Below, piece by piece: positions 44,081-52,347 of a DNA stretch of 64,000 bases. A model generated the notes under the pieces. That model was not told the DNA's origin, made no database searches, and saw only the letters and a list, made by a program, of their open reading frames with translations. The translations under genes were made by a program, and so were the position numbers. This DNA comes from Actinoplanes sp. M2I2 (GTDB lineage Bacteria; Actinomycetota; Actinomycetes; Mycobacteriales; Micromonosporaceae), in assembly GCF_023544445.1 (NCBI RefSeq), contig NZ_JALPVJ010000007.1, positions 124,001 through 188,000 on the forward strand, given 5' to 3'. The stretch's first letter is position 1. Every line of letters begins with the position of its first letter.

Positions 44081-44596
44081 GTGCGAGCAGCCGATGAGTT
44101 CGACGAGTTCTACCGGGACACCTCCCGGCGCCTGGCCCGGTACGCGTACGGACTGACCGGTGACCCGGGCGACGCGCAGGACCTGGTGCAGGAGGCCTAT
44201 GCCCGGGCCTGGCAGCGCTGGCGGCGGCTGGCCGACTACGAGGACCGGGAGGCCTGGCTGCGGCTGGTGGTCACCCGGCTCTCGGCCGACCGGTGGCGCC
44301 GCCTGGGCGTACGCCGGGCCCGCGCCGCCGCCGAGCCGCCTCCACCGCACGCTCCCCCACCGTCGGAGGACACCGTGCTGCTGATCCGCGCCATGCGCAC
44401 GCTGCCGGTCGCCCACCGCCGGGCCCTGGCCCTGCACTACCTGCTCGACCGTTCGGTCGCCGAGATCGCCCACGAGACCGGCTCGTCCCTCGGCACGGTC
44501 AAGTCCTGGCTGTCCCGCGGCCGGGCCGGGCTCGCGGCCGCTCTCGGCGACAGCCACCCCACGTTCGTGACGAACGGAGCCGACGATGCCCACTGA
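44081..44596 (+). CDS. ECF sigma factor, SigE-like (SigE subfamily of sigma-70)
   Basis: This 171-residue extracytoplasmic-function sigma factor has region 2 RLARYAYGLTGDPGDAQDLV with QEAYARAWQRW and REAWLRLVVTRLSADRWRR, and region 4 LPVAHRRALALHYLLDRSVA with EIAHETGSSLGTVKSWLSRG. It belongs to the SigE-family group common in actinobacteria. The GTG start at 44081 follows a purine-rich stretch. It overlaps the next gene by 11 bp, so the membrane beta-propeller protein is its likely partner, though no classical zinc anti-sigma motif is present there. Confidence 0.92.
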   Translation: MRAADEFDEFYRDTSRRLARYAYGLTGDPGDAQDLVQEAYARAWQRWRRLADYEDREAWLRLVVTRLSADRWRRLGVRRARAAAEPPPPHAPPPSEDTVLLIRAMRTLPVAHRRALALHYLLDRSVAEIAHETGSSLGTVKSWLSRGRAGLAAALGDSHPTFVTNGADDAH

Positions 44597-45986
44597 CCTC
44601 GACGACATCTTCGGCTCGCTCGGCCGGCAGGCCGACGGGATCCCGCTGGGCAGCGCCGGGCAGGCCCGGGCGCGCGGCCACCGGCGCAACCGCAACGGCG
44701 CGCTGGTCGCGGCGGCCGCCGCCGTGTGCCTGGTCCTCGCCGGCGTCGGCGTGACGATCCGCCCCGACCACCGGGACGACCACCCGGTCACTCCGGCCCC
44801 GTCGGCCGGACCGCTGCCGCTCGTGGGCTCGCCGATCGAGTTCGGCCGCACGGTCCCGGAGTCGGGCCCGGCCGTCGCCGCGGGCCGGGTCTACACCTCC
44901 TGGCCGGCCGCCGACGGGTCGGTCACAGCGGTCGGCGCCGACCTGCACACGGGCCGGGTCGACTGGAGGGTGACGGGCATGAGGTCCTGGGACGCGCCGG
45001 CCGTGTCCCACGGGGTGCGCGCGGTGGAGCAGGGGGTCATGGTCGCGGTCGACGACCAGCTCTACGTGTACGACCCGGCCGGTCAGGACCCGAACGACTG
45101 GGTCATGACCGTGGGCGATCTCGACGAGGTCGTGCCGCTCGAGAAGGCCCTGGTCCGCCGGTGGGCGGTGAACGGGCAGGTCGACGCGCACGACTGGCGG
45201 ACCGGGCGGAAGCTGTGGACGCTGCAGCCCAGTGCCGACCCGGCCGTGCGCGTGCTGGGCGTACGCACCCCGGGCCAGGACCCGGCGGACGAAAGCTTCG
45301 CCGACGACCGGGTGCTGGTGGTGACCAAGACCGGCAAGGTGCAGGTCCGCGACGCCGGCAGCGGCGACCTGCTCCGGACGATCACACCGAAATCACCCGC
45401 GCAGGCCGGCAGCATGTTCGTCGGGTACGACGGGTGGCTGTACGAGGGCGGGCCGTCGTGCTGCGACACGTCGGCCTACCGCGTGATGGCCATCGATCTG
45501 GGCACCGGCGAGTCGTCCGTGATCGTGACCGAAGGGGTGGGACACGCGCTGGGCGGGCTGGACGTCTGCGGCCCCGGCCGGGTGTGCGTGCTCGACCAGC
45601 TGGACAACGCCCTGACCTCGGTCTCGGCGATCGACGTGGCGAAACGCCAGAAGGTGTGGACGGTGATCGGCCCGGTCGGCGGGGGCTCGATCTCGTCGGC
45701 CGGCGAGACGATGCTGATCGGCGGCGGCCAGACCACCGTGCTGCTCGGCGCCGACGGTGAGTCGCTGTTCCAAAGCAACGCCACCTTCGTCGACTGGCTG
45801 GACCGCGAGCGCCTGCTGGTGATGCCGATCAGCGGCGCCGGCACCGTGGAGATGATCGACATCGCCACCCGCAAGCTCGTCCCGCTGGGCACCGTCCCGC
45901 AGCTGAGCGACATGTGCGTCCACACGGCCGACCGATTGGCCTGCCCGACCGGCAACGACCTGCGCATCTACAGCCTCAGCGGCTGA
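44586..45986 (+). CDS. Membrane-anchored PQQ-like beta-propeller protein paired with the sigma factor
   Basis: The 466-residue protein has a short cytoplasmic N-terminus (~35 residues, with GSLGRQADGIPLGSAGQARA), a membrane helix (about 39-57, ALVAAAAAVCLVLAGVGVTI) and a large extracytoplasmic domain with repeated W-containing blades such as HTGRVDWRVTG and DWRTGRKLWTLQ, as in PQQ-like propellers. There are Cys pairs in GPSCCDTS and later. The short cytoplasmic segment could bind the sigma factor, so a sensing or anti-sigma role is inferred. It is the last gene of the pair. Confidence 0.8.
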   Translation: MPTDLDDIFGSLGRQADGIPLGSAGQARARGHRRNRNGALVAAAAAVCLVLAGVGVTIRPDHRDDHPVTPAPSAGPLPLVGSPIEFGRTVPESGPAVAAGRVYTSWPAADGSVTAVGADLHTGRVDWRVTGMRSWDAPAVSHGVRAVEQGVMVAVDDQLYVYDPAGQDPNDWVMTVGDLDEVVPLEKALVRRWAVNGQVDAHDWRTGRKLWTLQPSADPAVRVLGVRTPGQDPADESFADDRVLVVTKTGKVQVRDAGSGDLLRTITPKSPAQAGSMFVGYDGWLYEGGPSCCDTSAYRVMAIDLGTGESSVIVTEGVGHALGGLDVCGPGRVCVLDQLDNALTSVSAIDVAKRQKVWTVIGPVGGGSISSAGETMLIGGGQTTVLLGADGESLFQSNATFVDWLDRERLLVMPISGAGTVEMIDIATRKLVPLGTVPQLSDMCVHTADRLACPTGNDLRIYSLSG

Positions 45987-46010
45987 CCCAGCGGCCTCGG
46001 CGAACGACGC

Positions 46011-46099
46011 GACGCGGCCATGCCTCAGCAGACGACGCGGCGCTTGCCTCAACGGGTGACGCGGCCCTTGCTTCAGCGGATGACGCGGCCCCTGAGGAC
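46011..46099 (+). repeat. Tandem repeat, 23-24-bp period, about 3.7 copies
   Basis: The word gacgcggc starts units at 46011, 46034, 46058 and 46082, with spacers such as ccttgcttcagcggat. It fills the gap between the beta-propeller gene and the convergent amidohydrolase gene and runs into the last codons of the latter. Confidence 0.7.
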
Positions 46100-47152
46100 G
46101 ATGCGGCTCGGCGCGCGGACCACTCGTAGGTCCGCGCGCGGGTCGGCCTCGTAGACGATCAGGTCGGCCAGGCCCCCCTCGACCAGCCCCGGGAAGCCGA
46201 GCCACTCCCGCGCCCGCCAGGACGCCGCGGCCAGAATCTCCTCGGCCGGCAGCCCGGCCTCCTCGAGAATGAGCATCTCCTCGGCCACCAGCCCGTGCTG
46301 GATGCCCCCACCGGCGTCGGTGCCCACATAGATCGGCACCCCGGCCTCGTACGCCGCCCGCACCACCGACGGGAACCGGTCACGCAGCGAGACCATGTGA
46401 TCGGCGTACGAATCGAACTTGCCCCGGGCCCGCTCGGCGATCCCCCCGAACGTCCGAATGTTGATCATCGTCGGCACCAGCGCCGTGCCCCGCCGGGCCA
46501 TCTCGTCGATCAGGTCGAGCGACAGCCCGGTGCCGTGCTCGACCGAGTCGACCCCGGCCCGCACCATGATGTCGACGCCCTCCTCCGAGAACGTGTGCAC
46601 CGCCGCCCGCACGCCGGCCTCGTGCGCCGCCTCGACCGCGGCCGCCATGGTCGCCGCGTCCCACGAGGGGGCGAGGTCCCCGGCGTCCCGGTGGAGCCAG
46701 TCGCCGACCAGCTTGACCCACCCGTTGCCGACCTTGGCCTGCTCGGTGACGGCGGCCCGCACGTCGGCCAGCTGCTCGACCTCCACGCCGACGTCCCGCA
46801 GGTAGCGCCGCGGCGCCGCCACGTGCCGCCCGGCTCGGGCCAGCCGCGGGATGCCGTCCTCGTCGTCGAGCTCCGGATAGGGATAGGGCGATCCCGCGTC
46901 GCGCAGCGCCAGCACACCGGCGTCCCGGTCGGTGAATGCCAGCTCGCGCGCCTGATCGAGGCTGGTGATCGGCTTGGCCCCGAACGCGATGCCCAGGTGA
47001 CAGTGCGCGTCGACCAGCCCCGGCAGCACGAACCCACCGTCACTGATCGTCTCGGCCCCGCCGACCGGCTCGAACGTGACCCGGTCCCCCACCAGCCAGA
47101 GATCCCGCACGTCCCCGTCGGGCAGGACAGTCCCCCGCACATGAAATGCCAT
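46073..47152 (-). CDS. Metal-dependent amidohydrolase (imidazolonepropionase/prolidase-like)
   Basis: This 359-residue amidohydrolase-superfamily enzyme has the metal motif H50-x-H52 (GLVDAHCHLG), a probable bridging Lys in WVKLVGDW, metal His residues in AAVHTFSEE and SVEHGTG, and catalytic Asp in YVGTDAGGG. A composite beta-sandwich is formed by the N- and C-terminal strands (for example LPDGDVRDLWLVGDRV). Substrates in this group are cyclic amides or dipeptides; the specific one is unknown. It stands alone. Confidence 0.9.
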   Translation of the reverse strand: MAFHVRGTVLPDGDVRDLWLVGDRVTFEPVGGAETISDGGFVLPGLVDAHCHLGIAFGAKPITSLDQARELAFTDRDAGVLALRDAGSPYPYPELDDEDGIPRLARAGRHVAAPRRYLRDVGVEVEQLADVRAAVTEQAKVGNGWVKLVGDWLHRDAGDLAPSWDAATMAAAVEAAHEAGVRAAVHTFSEEGVDIMVRAGVDSVEHGTGLSLDLIDEMARRGTALVPTMINIRTFGGIAERARGKFDSYADHMVSLRDRFPSVVRAAYEAGVPIYVGTDAGGGIQHGLVAEEMLILEEAGLPAEEILAAASWRAREWLGFPGLVEGGLADLIVYEADPRADLRVVRAPSRIVLRGRVIR

Positions 47153-47177
47153 GGAGACAGTCCTACCCGATCCGCGC

Positions 47178-47777
47178 CTATCCGCTCCGGCGAGCGCTCC
47201 TCAATCGATCCCGCTTACGTGTCCACGCGGGCAGGTCCAGCGTGATCGTCCACGGCTCCTCGATCGTCACGAGGTCGTCCGTGTGGCGCAACTGCCGGTA
47301 GAACCCGGCCTCGTGCAGGACGAACTGGGTGAAGGTGACCCGCTCGGCCAGCGGATCGAGGATCCAGTAGAACGGGATACCCGCGTCCGAGTACAGCTTG
47401 AGCTTGTCCTCACGATCGAACCTCTGTGAGGACGGAGAGATCACCTCGACGACGATCAGGATGTCGCCCGCCGGGACCGGCGACGTGTCCGGTGCGTCTT
47501 CTGACAAGACGACCACGTCGGGCCGCAATTCCGTGCGCGGCGCGACGAGAATCGCCTGCTCGATGTTGAGGACGAATTCCTCGGGGCAGTGCTGGTCGAT
47601 CGCGAAGCCGACATTCTTGCTGATCATTTGATGCGTGGGCTTGGCATGGGGGGTCAAGACAAGCCTTCCGTCGATCAACTCGTATCGAAGATCCTCAGGA
47701 AGGCCGGCCACGTCCTCGACGGTCAGATCGCGCCGTTCGAGCAGGTGGGGGTCGGGAAGCAGGATGGCAGCGGTCAT
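47178..47777 (-). CDS. Uma2-family (DUF820) PD-(D/E)xK nuclease-like protein, catalytic residues intact
   Basis: This 199-residue protein has the DUF820/Uma2 layout: LPEDLRYELIDGRLVLTPHA, then LRPDVVVLSED (the PD), VVEVISPSS (the E-x-I/V) and REDKLKLYSDAGIPFYWILD (the K). All core residues of the PD-(D/E)xK fold are there. Function is unknown; Uma2 proteins are abundant in actinobacteria and cyanobacteria. ATG 47777 has a strong gaggagg site six bases upstream, so earlier frames were rejected. A paralog lies 103 bp upstream on the same strand. Confidence 0.88.
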   Translation of the reverse strand: MTAAILLPDPHLLERRDLTVEDVAGLPEDLRYELIDGRLVLTPHAKPTHQMISKNVGFAIDQHCPEEFVLNIEQAILVAPRTELRPDVVVLSEDAPDTSPVPAGDILIVVEVISPSSQRFDREDKLKLYSDAGIPFYWILDPLAERVTFTQFVLHEAGFYRQLRHTDDLVTIEEPWTITLDLPAWTRKRDRLRSARRSG

Positions 47778-47808
47778 CGATTCCTCCTCGCGGGGATCGC
47801 GCTCCACC

Positions 47809-47837
47809 ATACTAGACACCTGACTAGTTGTCGCATG
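47809..47837 (-). promoter_or_regulatory. Related half-site region before the active Uma2 gene
   Basis: Upstream of the active Uma2 gene the words actagt (47823-47828) and gcatg (47833-47837) repeat the centre and arm of the 48459 palindrome. A TAGTAT -10-like box (minus strand, 47809-47814) lies beside them. Shared regulation of the two genes is suggested. Confidence 0.4.
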
Positions 47838-47880
47838 CCGAACCACTCGCGACCGTCGATCGCCCCGGCCACGTCGCAGC

Positions 47881-48462
47881 CTACTCAGCGAGCAGCGCCG
47901 CATCCGGCTGTCCGGCGTACTCGAGGGTCTGCGGCCAGCGGTCGGACAGCCGCGGAAGATCGACAGTGACGGGGAACGGATCGTTCACGGCGAAGACACC
48001 GCGGGTGCTCCGCTCGGCGACGAAAGCACCGTCGCCGGCCCGCCGGAACACCGTCAGCGCCGCACCGACCCCGGGCGCCGACTCGAAGACCCAGTAAGCG
48101 GAGACATCGCGGTCAGCGCAGGCACGGGATCTCTTCAGGAGATCGGCGAAGAGCCAGCCGGGCTGGACGACGTCGATCACCAACCTGACGTCGCCATCAC
48201 CGCCGGGTCCCGCGACCGCGAGAGCCGGCGCCGGCATGTCGGCGGCTTCCGGCCAAAGGGACGGACGGGACAGCACCTCAAATCCCTGCGGAGCGGACTC
48301 CTTCAGGGCGGCCATCAGCGCGAGACCAGCCAGATCGGTCAGCGGGGCACGGTCCCATACGTCGAGCCGGCCTTCGATCAGCTCGTACCGGCACTCGTCC
48401 GGCAGGATCGACAGGTCGTCGACACAGAATTCGACATCGGGCAGCACAAAATTGGCATCCAT
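47881..48462 (-). CDS. Uma2-like paralog with degenerate active site
   Basis: This 193-residue protein aligns by eye with the gene downstream: LPDECRYELIEGRLDVWDRA matches the N-terminal block and DRDVSAYWVFES the C-terminal one. But the PD strand is replaced by PAPALAVAGPG, the E of the core becomes D (VIDVVQPG), and the Lys block reads KRSRACADRD. It is therefore likely inactive as a nuclease, perhaps a partner or regulator of its neighbour. The ATG at 48462 lies inside a perfect palindrome and six bases after TACCAT, so it is probably leaderless. Confidence 0.78.
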   Translation of the reverse strand: MDANFVLPDVEFCVDDLSILPDECRYELIEGRLDVWDRAPLTDLAGLALMAALKESAPQGFEVLSRPSLWPEAADMPAPALAVAGPGGDGDVRLVIDVVQPGWLFADLLKRSRACADRDVSAYWVFESAPGVGAALTVFRRAGDGAFVAERSTRGVFAVNDPFPVTVDLPRLSDRWPQTLEYAGQPDAALLAE

Positions 48463-48492
48463 AGTCGCATGGTACTAGTCATGCGACTATGG
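48459..48492. promoter_or_regulatory. Perfect 34-bp palindromic operator/promoter of the Uma2-like pair
   Basis: The arms ccatagtcgcatg (48459-48471) and catgcgactatgg (48480-48492) flank gtactagt. On the minus strand TTCACC, a 17-bp spacer and TACCAT form a sigma-70-like promoter, with the ATG six bases after the -10 box. The palindrome covers the spacer, the -10 and the start codon, an ideal repressor site. It also lies 14 bp past the ffh stop. Confidence 0.8.
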
Positions 48493-48505
48493 GTGAACCT
48501 CGTGA

Positions 48506-50077
48506 CTACCGCTTGTCCTTGTCGTCTTTCTGCTGCTTCATGAGCTTGTTGAAGTCGAGGTTGGGCAGGTTGAAGCCGCCCGCTCCGCCGGCGCCGCCGC
48601 CCAGGGCGTTCGGGTCGAGGCCCGGCGGCAGCTGGGGCATGCCGCCCGGGAAGCCGGCCGGCAGACCGCCACCGCCGCCACCCGTACGCGGCCGGTTGTT
48701 TCCGCCCTTGGTGCCCTTGCGCTTGTTCTTCGGGCTCTTGGTGGCCTTGCGACGGCCGCCACCGGGCAGGCCCATCATGCCGCTCATCTGCTTCATCATC
48801 TTCTGCGCGTCGGCGAAGCGGTTGAGCAGCTGGTTGACGTCCATGACCGTGACGCCCGAGCCGTTGGCGATGCGGGCACGGCGGGAGCCGTTGAGGACCT
48901 TGGGGTTGGTGCGCTCGAGCGGGGTCATCGAGCGGATGATCGCCGCGACCTTGTCGAAGTGCTTGTCGTCCAGCTCGGCCAGCTGGTCCTTCATCTGGCC
49001 CATGCCGGGCATCATGCCCAGGATGTTGGCGATCGGGCCCATCCGGCGCACGGCGATGAGCTGGTCGAGGAAGTCCTCGAGGGTGAAGGACTCACCGGCA
49101 AGCAGCTTGCCGGTCATCTTCTCCTTCTGATCCTCATCGAAGGCCTGCTCGGCCTGCTCGATGAGGGTCAGCACGTCGCCCATGCCGAGGATGCGGCTGG
49201 CCATCCGGTCGGGGTGGAAGAGGTCGAAGTCCTCGAGCTTCTCACCGGTCGACGCGAAGAGGATCGGCTCGCCGGTCACGTGCCGGACGGACAGCGCGGC
49301 GCCACCGCGGGCGTCGCCGTCGAGCTTCGACAGGACCACGCCGGTGATGCCGACGCCGTCGCGGAACGCCTCGGCGGTCTGGACGGCGTCCTGACCGACC
49401 ATGGCGTCGATGACGAAGATGACCTCGTCGGGGTCGACCGCGTCCCGGATGTCGCGGGCCTGCTGCATCATCTCGGCGTCGATGCCGAGGCGGCCGGCGG
49501 TGTCGACGATGACGATGTCCTTGGCGGTGCGCTTGGCCTGCTCGATCGAGTCCTTGGCCACCTGCACCGGGTCGCCCACGCCGTTGCCGGGCTGGGGGGC
49601 GTACACCTCGACGCCGGCGCGCTGGCCGAGCACCTGCAGCTGGTTGACCGCGTTGGGGCGCTGCAGGTCGGCCGCGACGAGCATCGGCTGGTGCCCCTGG
49701 CCCTTGAGCCAGCGGGACAGCTTGCCGGCCAGCGTCGTCTTACCGGAACCCTGCAGGCCGGCCAGCATGATCACCGTGGGCGGCTGCTTGGCGAACTGCA
49801 GCCGCCGGCCCTCGCCGCCGAGGATGGTGATGAGCTCCTCGTGGACGATCTTGATGATCTGCTGCGCCGGGTTGAGCGCCTGGGAGACCTCGGCCCCCCG
49901 CGCGCGCTCCTTGAGGTTGAAGATGAAGGCCTTGACCACGGGCAGCGCGACGTCGGCCTCGAGCAGCGCGAGACGGATCTCGCGCGCGGTGGCGTCGATG
50001 TCGGCGTCGGTGAGCTTGCCCTTGCCCCGGAGCTTGGTGAAAATCCCGGAAAGGCGGTCACTCAAGGTGTCAAACAC
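48506..50077 (-). CDS. ffh: Signal recognition particle protein Ffh
   Basis: Ffh is the GTPase of the signal recognition particle; it delivers nascent membrane proteins with 4.5S RNA and FtsY. The 523-residue protein has the N domain (to ~95), G domain with P-loop GLQGSGKTT (107-115), DTAGRLGID and SKLDGDARGG, and a Met-rich M domain (about 300-435: GMMPGMGQMKDQL, KMMKQMSGMMGLPGG). The end is a Gly/Pro/Asn-rich tail. It starts at GTG 50077, with aagga five bases ahead. Confidence 0.97.
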   Translation of the reverse strand: MFDTLSDRLSGIFTKLRGKGKLTDADIDATAREIRLALLEADVALPVVKAFIFNLKERARGAEVSQALNPAQQIIKIVHEELITILGGEGRRLQFAKQPPTVIMLAGLQGSGKTTLAGKLSRWLKGQGHQPMLVAADLQRPNAVNQLQVLGQRAGVEVYAPQPGNGVGDPVQVAKDSIEQAKRTAKDIVIVDTAGRLGIDAEMMQQARDIRDAVDPDEVIFVIDAMVGQDAVQTAEAFRDGVGITGVVLSKLDGDARGGAALSVRHVTGEPILFASTGEKLEDFDLFHPDRMASRILGMGDVLTLIEQAEQAFDEDQKEKMTGKLLAGESFTLEDFLDQLIAVRRMGPIANILGMMPGMGQMKDQLAELDDKHFDKVAAIIRSMTPLERTNPKVLNGSRRARIANGSGVTVMDVNQLLNRFADAQKMMKQMSGMMGLPGGGRRKATKSPKNKRKGTKGGNNRPRTGGGGGGLPAGFPGGMPQLPPGLDPNALGGGAGGAGGFNLPNLDFNKLMKQQKDDKDKR

Positions 50078-50124
50078 GGTGGTCCTTATGTCGGCTGGGC
50101 CCGTTGGTCGTCAAGTGGCGCGAC

Positions 50125-50160
50125 CGCTCTAAGCCTAGCCGCCCGCGCTCTAAGCCTAGC
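50125..50160. repeat. 15-bp direct repeat upstream of ffh
   Basis: The 15-mer cgctctaagcctagc occurs at 50125-50139 and 50146-50160, spacing 21 bp (two helical turns). Read on the minus strand each copy contains TAGGCT, a TAnnnT -10-like word, 50-80 bp before the ffh start. It may be a pair of promoters or a regulator site. Confidence 0.5.
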
Positions 50161-50175
50161 GGCCCGCGCGACGGC

Positions 50176-50406
50176 TCATCGGTTCCGCATGCGGTAGGTC
50201 TTCGTGGCCGCCTCGATGCGCCGCTGGGTACGGGTGCCGGGGGCGATCGTCTTCTTGGCCTTGGCGTAGAGGTAGTAGCCGCCACCGACCGCGAGAGCGC
50301 CCACGATCAGGTAGAACAGCACGGGGCCGATCAGCGAGCTGACCACCCAGCCGACAACGGCCACTCCGGCGATCAGCGCAACCAGAAATGCCAGGGCCTT
50401 ACCCAT
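50176..50406 (-). CDS. Small two-helix membrane protein
   Basis: This 76-residue protein starts at ATG 50406 with ggggagg five bases upstream. Two membrane helices (about 4-24 and 27-45) are followed by a basic tail, AKAKKTIAPGTRTQRRIEAA. I do not recognise the family. It lies upstream of ffh on the same strand and is divergent from the Stealth gene. Confidence 0.6.
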   Translation of the reverse strand: MGKALAFLVALIAGVAVVGWVVSSLIGPVLFYLIVGALAVGGGYYLYAKAKKTIAPGTRTQRRIEAATKTYRMRNR

Positions 50407-50591
50407 CTCGGCCTCCCCGAGTCGATACGTCGACCTCCACCATGACGCAGCGCGGCAACCTCGCGCATCGGCCGTAACCCTGAGCGCTTCCCCGTAGGGG
50501 TGGTCCACGATTGAGTACACCAAAACCGACATAACGGATCGAAGCGGGTGGAGCCGCGCAACTTGCCAACAAGGGTGCCGTTGGGCGGTCC

Positions 50592-52307
50592 GTGAGTCCC
50601 CGGATCCTTCAGTTGACGCCCTGGCCCGTGCGCCGGCGGCTGCTCGGCCAGCTGCAGCGCCGGCTCCTCCCGCTGATCCCCGAGTCCCGTCGCCTGCGGG
50701 TGGCCCGGCGGATCGTGCCGCTCGGCCCGCGCCCGCGCCGCGGATCGCTCGCCGACGCGCCGGCTCTGCGGGTCCGCACGGCCGCCGGGCGGGTGACCGC
50801 CCGGTGCTCGCTCGACGCCTCCCCCGCGGGCGTGCGCCGGGAGAACCTCGACCGGGTGCTCGATGCCCTGACCAGCGCGGGCATCGACTGGTTCCGCATC
50901 CCGGTGGCCGACCTCACGCGTACCGGGGTGGCCGTCGGTGAGGCCGACCGCGAGCGCGCGGTCGGGGTGCTGCGGGCTCTCGACGGCCGGCTCGAGATCG
51001 CCGGGCCGGGCGTGCTGCGGTTCGGCCGGCCGGTCACCGACCGGCACGGCCGCCTGGTCCTCGGCCTGGAGTACGGCTGTGAGGTCGAGTTCTGGCGCAC
51101 CGAGGGCGGCCATCTGGCCGGGCCCCGCCGCAACCCGGTGGCCGACGTGGTCGAGACCGCCGAGCCCGAGATCGTCGTGGCCGAGCCGGTGTTCGGGTCG
51201 TTCGGCGCTCCCGGCGGCACCCGCCGCTACCGCACCCGCGAGGTGTTCACGATGGTCAGCCCCGACCGGGTGGCCTTCCCGATCGATGCCGTCTACACCT
51301 GGGTCGACGGCGCCGATCCCCGCTGGCGGGCCCGCAAGGCGCGGGCGCTGCGCGAGAACGGCTGGGTGGCCGGTACGAACGAGCAGGCGGCGAACGACTC
51401 CCGTTTCGTCTCCCGCGACGAGTTGCGGTACTCGCTGCGGTCGCTGCACGCGTTCGCCCCCTGGATCCGGCACGTCTTCCTGGTCACCGACGGCCAGGTG
51501 CCGGCCTGGCTGGACACCACGCGGCCCGACCTGACCGTGGTCACCCACCCGGAGATCTTCGGGGACACCGGGCGGCTGCCCACGTTCAACTCGCAGGCCA
51601 TCGAGTCCCGGCTGCACCGCGTCCCCGGACTGGCCGAGCACTTCCTCTACCTGAACGACGACGTCTTCCTGGGCCGGCCGGTGGCGCCCGAGATGTTCTT
51701 CACGCCGGGCGGGCTGACCCGGTTCTTCCCGTCGGGGGCCCTGGTCGGCTCGGCGCCGCGCTCGGTCGGCGACGCCCCGGCCGACTCGGCCGGCAAGAAC
51801 AACCGTGAGCTCATCCAGCGCGCGTTCGGGCGGGTGCTCACCCACAAGATGAAGCACACCCCGCACCCGTCGCGGCGCAGCGTGCTGGCCGAGATCGAAC
51901 TGCGTTTCGCCGAGCACGTGAAGTCGACCGCCGAGCACCAGTTCCGGCATCCCGAGGACATCGCGCTGCTCTCGTCGCTGCAGCAGTACTACGCCTACCT
52001 GACCGGGCGGGCCGCACCGGGCCAGATCCGTTACCTGTACACCGATCTGGCCGACCCGCGGACGCCGTTCCACCTGGCCCGGCTGCTGCACAACCGCGAC
52101 CTCGACGCGTTCTGCCTCAACGACACGAAGTCCGGGCCCGAGGCGGTGCCCGAGCAGGCCGCGCTGCTGGCCGAGTTCCTGCCCGCCTATCTGCCGTTCC
52201 CGTCCCGCTGGGAGCTGTCGGCGCCCCGGTCCGGCACGGTGTCGCCGCGCCGGCCGGTGCCCGCCCGCCGGCCCGCCCCGGTCCCGCTGTCGGAAGCCGC
52301 CCGATGA
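50592..52307 (+). CDS. Stealth-family capsular polysaccharide phosphotransferase
   Basis: This 571-residue protein has the Stealth signature blocks: CR1 FPIDAVYTWVDGADPRW (about residue 229), CR2 FVSRDELRYSLRSLHAFAPW with IRHVFLVTDGQVPAWLD, then NDDVFLGRPVAPEMFF (CR2 end), CR3 around HTPHPSRRSVLAEIELRF, and CR4 near the C-terminus. Stealth enzymes transfer hexose-1-phosphate to capsule or cell-surface polysaccharide, like GlcNAc-1-phosphotransferase of animals. The first ~220 residues are an extra domain of unknown role. The GTG start at 50592 is distant from other glycan genes, although GT2/GtrA genes lie 9 kb away. Confidence 0.9.
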   Translation: MSPRILQLTPWPVRRRLLGQLQRRLLPLIPESRRLRVARRIVPLGPRPRRGSLADAPALRVRTAAGRVTARCSLDASPAGVRRENLDRVLDALTSAGIDWFRIPVADLTRTGVAVGEADRERAVGVLRALDGRLEIAGPGVLRFGRPVTDRHGRLVLGLEYGCEVEFWRTEGGHLAGPRRNPVADVVETAEPEIVVAEPVFGSFGAPGGTRRYRTREVFTMVSPDRVAFPIDAVYTWVDGADPRWRARKARALRENGWVAGTNEQAANDSRFVSRDELRYSLRSLHAFAPWIRHVFLVTDGQVPAWLDTTRPDLTVVTHPEIFGDTGRLPTFNSQAIESRLHRVPGLAEHFLYLNDDVFLGRPVAPEMFFTPGGLTRFFPSGALVGSAPRSVGDAPADSAGKNNRELIQRAFGRVLTHKMKHTPHPSRRSVLAEIELRFAEHVKSTAEHQFRHPEDIALLSSLQQYYAYLTGRAAPGQIRYLYTDLADPRTPFHLARLLHNRDLDAFCLNDTKSGPEAVPEQAALLAEFLPAYLPFPSRWELSAPRSGTVSPRRPVPARRPAPVPLSEAAR

Positions 52308-52347
52308 CGCCCGGCGCTCGCGGAGCGGCGGCCGGCCCGGGGCAGGG

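Noticed and set aside
45914..46129. Small protein gene with ADDAALAS repeats
   Set aside because: It overlaps the ends of two convergent genes and follows a 24-bp DNA repeat. No independent start site was seen.
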